DNA from: Clostridia bacterium
GTDB lineage: Bacteria > Bacillota_A > Clostridia > Christensenellales > Aristaeellaceae
Assembly: GCA_017430945.1 (NCBI GenBank)
Contig: JAFRMB010000173.1
Coordinates: forward strand, 1-15,043
Direction: 5' to 3'
Length of the DNA: 15,043 nt
This document shows, one piece after another, positions 13,920 through 15,043 of this stretch (the first letter of the stretch is position 1; each line of letters starts with the position of its first letter). Position numbers and translations under genes: made by a program. The notes below the pieces were generated by a model. It searched no databases. It was given only the letters and a program-made list of their open reading frames with translations, and was not told the DNA's origin.

Positions 13920-14897
13920 ATGAAGAAGACCCTGGCAATCCTTCTGGTCCTGTGCCTCGCACTCATCTGCACGGCAACGGCTCTGGCTGACGGCCCCAAG
14001 GCCGTGAAGGACCCCTACAGCGACGAGCTGAAGATCGGCTTCATCATCGACAACATCGGCCATCCGGTCGGCAACGCCTGGAAGGTGGGCGTCGAGGAGG
14101 AAGTCGCGGCCTATCCGAACATCACCCTGCAGTGCTTCGACGGCAAGAGCTCCGCTGAGACCGAGATCCAGCAGATGACCGACCTGATCAACCAGGAGTA
14201 CGACGGCATCCTGCTGCAGGCCACCGACTCCGCCGCGCTGGCCGCGTCCGTGCGCGAGGCCGAGGAAGCCGGCATCCCCGTCATCACCCTGAACCTGGAC
14301 GCCGACACCCCCCACACCGGCCTGATCGCCATGGTGGACTATGAGGCCGGCCGCATGGTGGCCAACGCCATCGCCGAGAAGATCGGCGGCGAGGGCAACG
14401 TCGTCGTCATCCAGGCGACCCCCGGCGCCAGCCGCGGCATCAACCTGGAAGCGGGCTTCGAGGACGCGCTGCAGGATTACCCGGGCATCACCCTGCTGGA
14501 CAAGCAGAGCGGCGAGTGGCTGACCGAGAAGGCCAACGAAGTCATGCGCGACTTCATGACCAAGTATGAGAAGATCGACGGCGTGTTCTGCGCCAACGAC
14601 GCCATGGCCGAGGGCGCCTCTCAGGCTGCCGAGGCGATGGGCCGCCTGGAGGGCATGCAGATCTGGGGCGCCGACGGCGAGTCCAAGGCGCTGGAGTACA
14701 TCGAGCAGGGCAAGATGACCGGCACGATCTACACCAACTGCTTCGATCAGGGCAAGACCGCCTTCCGCCTCATGCTGTACACGCTGGCCGCCGACATCCA
14801 GCCCAGCGAGTACCTGGAGACCCCCGTGGTCAAGATGGGCCCCATCGTCGCGACCAAGGATACCCTGGACCAGATCCCCGAGAGCATCCGCTGGTAA
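13920..14897 (+). CDS. Sugar-type ABC transporter substrate-binding protein (RbsB-like)
   Basis: Extracytoplasmic solute-binding protein of the Peripla_BP_4/RbsB group, 325 residues, probably for a sugar or sugar-like ligand. The signal peptide has KK, a hydrophobic core and ALA23 before DG, a signal peptidase I site; Cys12 and Cys17 are not in a lipobox. The mature fold shows LKIGFIIDNIGHPVGNAWKVG at its start (written in part), then MTDLINQEYDGILLQATD, the GIPVITLNLDAD strand, GNVVVIQATPGASRG, and the C-lobe FCANDAMAEGASQA and WGADGES. AAAAAAAGGAG before the ATG at 13920 is a strong ribosome site (AAGGAG at 13905-13910). A perfect promoter precedes and a strong terminator follows, so it is made as a single-gene transcript; its membrane and ATPase partners are not in view. 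The exact ligand cannot be read from sequence. Confidence 0.93.
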   Translation: MKKTLAILLVLCLALICTATALADGPKAVKDPYSDELKIGFIIDNIGHPVGNAWKVGVEEEVAAYPNITLQCFDGKSSAETEIQQMTDLINQEYDGILLQATDSAALAASVREAEEAGIPVITLNLDADTPHTGLIAMVDYEAGRMVANAIAEKIGGEGNVVVIQATPGASRGINLEAGFEDALQDYPGITLLDKQSGEWLTEKANEVMRDFMTKYEKIDGVFCANDAMAEGASQAAEAMGRLEGMQIWGADGESKALEYIEQGKMTGTIYTNCFDQGKTAFRLMLYTLAADIQPSEYLETPVVKMGPIVATKDTLDQIPESIRW

Positions 14898-14916
14898 TAT
14901 AACGGTTTAACCATCA

Positions 14917-14956
14917 GGGGCTGTCCGACCATCGCTGTGGAGGCAGCCCCCTTTTT
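14917..14956 (+). terminator. Intrinsic terminator after the sugar-binding protein gene
   Basis: GGGGCTG at 14917-14923 pairs with CAGCCCC at 14944-14950, and TCC (14924-14926) can add pairs with GGA (14939-14941) past a two-base bulge. The stem is followed by CTTTTT. It begins 20 bases after the stop codon. Confidence 0.88.
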
Positions 14957-15043
14957 ATACTAATCTCAATCTAAAGGGCAACATTTTCACGAGTGGATTT
15001 TTCGTCAGGCCAAGGCGAAGGCCCGCAGGCTTAGTGGACCCTA
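14957..15043. other. Window tail, no gene recognised
   Basis: AT-rich sequence gives way near 14994 to GGATTTTTCGTCAGG and then AGGC-rich text (GCCAAGGCGAAGGCCCGCAGGC, split here as GCCAAGGCGAA and GGCCCGCAGGC). There is no start codon with a ribosome site. The second part has the look of a dispersed intergenic repeat, but one copy is not enough to say so. Confidence 0.35.

Noticed and set aside
14957..15043. Open minus-strand frame entering from the window edge (about 28 codons ending near 14958)
   Set aside because: Too short to judge, basic low-information text with no recognisable family, and the plus strand is open there too.

Overview
The window looks like an ordinary chromosomal stretch from a GC-rich member of the Bacillota, probably class Clostridia. 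This is inferred from the FloA flotillin, the LytTR-type response regulator, strong Shine-Dalgarno (SD) sequences, TTGACA/TATAAT promoters and an acyltransferase of a type I associate with Clostridia. A Christensenellales-like lineage would fit, but the order is a guess. By eye the coding DNA is roughly two thirds GC. All recognised genes are on the + strand. I see no RNA gene, insertion sequence, phage gene or CRISPR array.

Region 1 (1-4855) is a run of housekeeping and regulatory genes. It holds the 3' end of floA, a 203-residue membrane-anchored protein with a Cys/His-rich motif, an orphan LytTR response regulator, and the tldD-tldE metalloprotease pair, whose genes overlap by four bases.

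Region 2 (about 4911-11921) starts at a near-consensus promoter with an extended -10. It carries a complete branched-chain amino-acid type ABC importer (livK-livH-livM-livG-livF), followed without a visible terminator by two tandem paralogues of the uroporphyrinogen decarboxylase/MtaA superfamily. Both paralogues keep a His-x-Cys...Cys set expected of zinc methyltransferases and lack the heme-enzyme arginines. Overlapping hairpins and a T-rich tail close the unit. The simplest reading is that the importer brings in a small molecule that the two cytosolic enzymes act on, perhaps by methyl transfer; the substrate is unknown.

Region 3 (12037-13535) is a translationally coupled pair, a PlsC-like acyltransferase with an altered active-site motif and a PAP2 family membrane phosphatase or phosphotransferase. 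It suggests a phospholipid or glycolipid step and ends at a strong terminator.

Region 4 (13536-15043) has a 380-base non-coding stretch rich in inverted repeats, a perfect consensus promoter, a single periplasmic-type sugar-binding protein gene and a strong terminator. No permease or ATPase for it is seen before the window ends.

The most useful leads are the liv-methyltransferase operon, the H-x4-G acyltransferase, the Cys/His motif next to FloA, the absence of lipobox cysteines in both solute-binding proteins, and the repeated CCGGAT half-sites around the last promoter. No wholly novel system is demonstrated.
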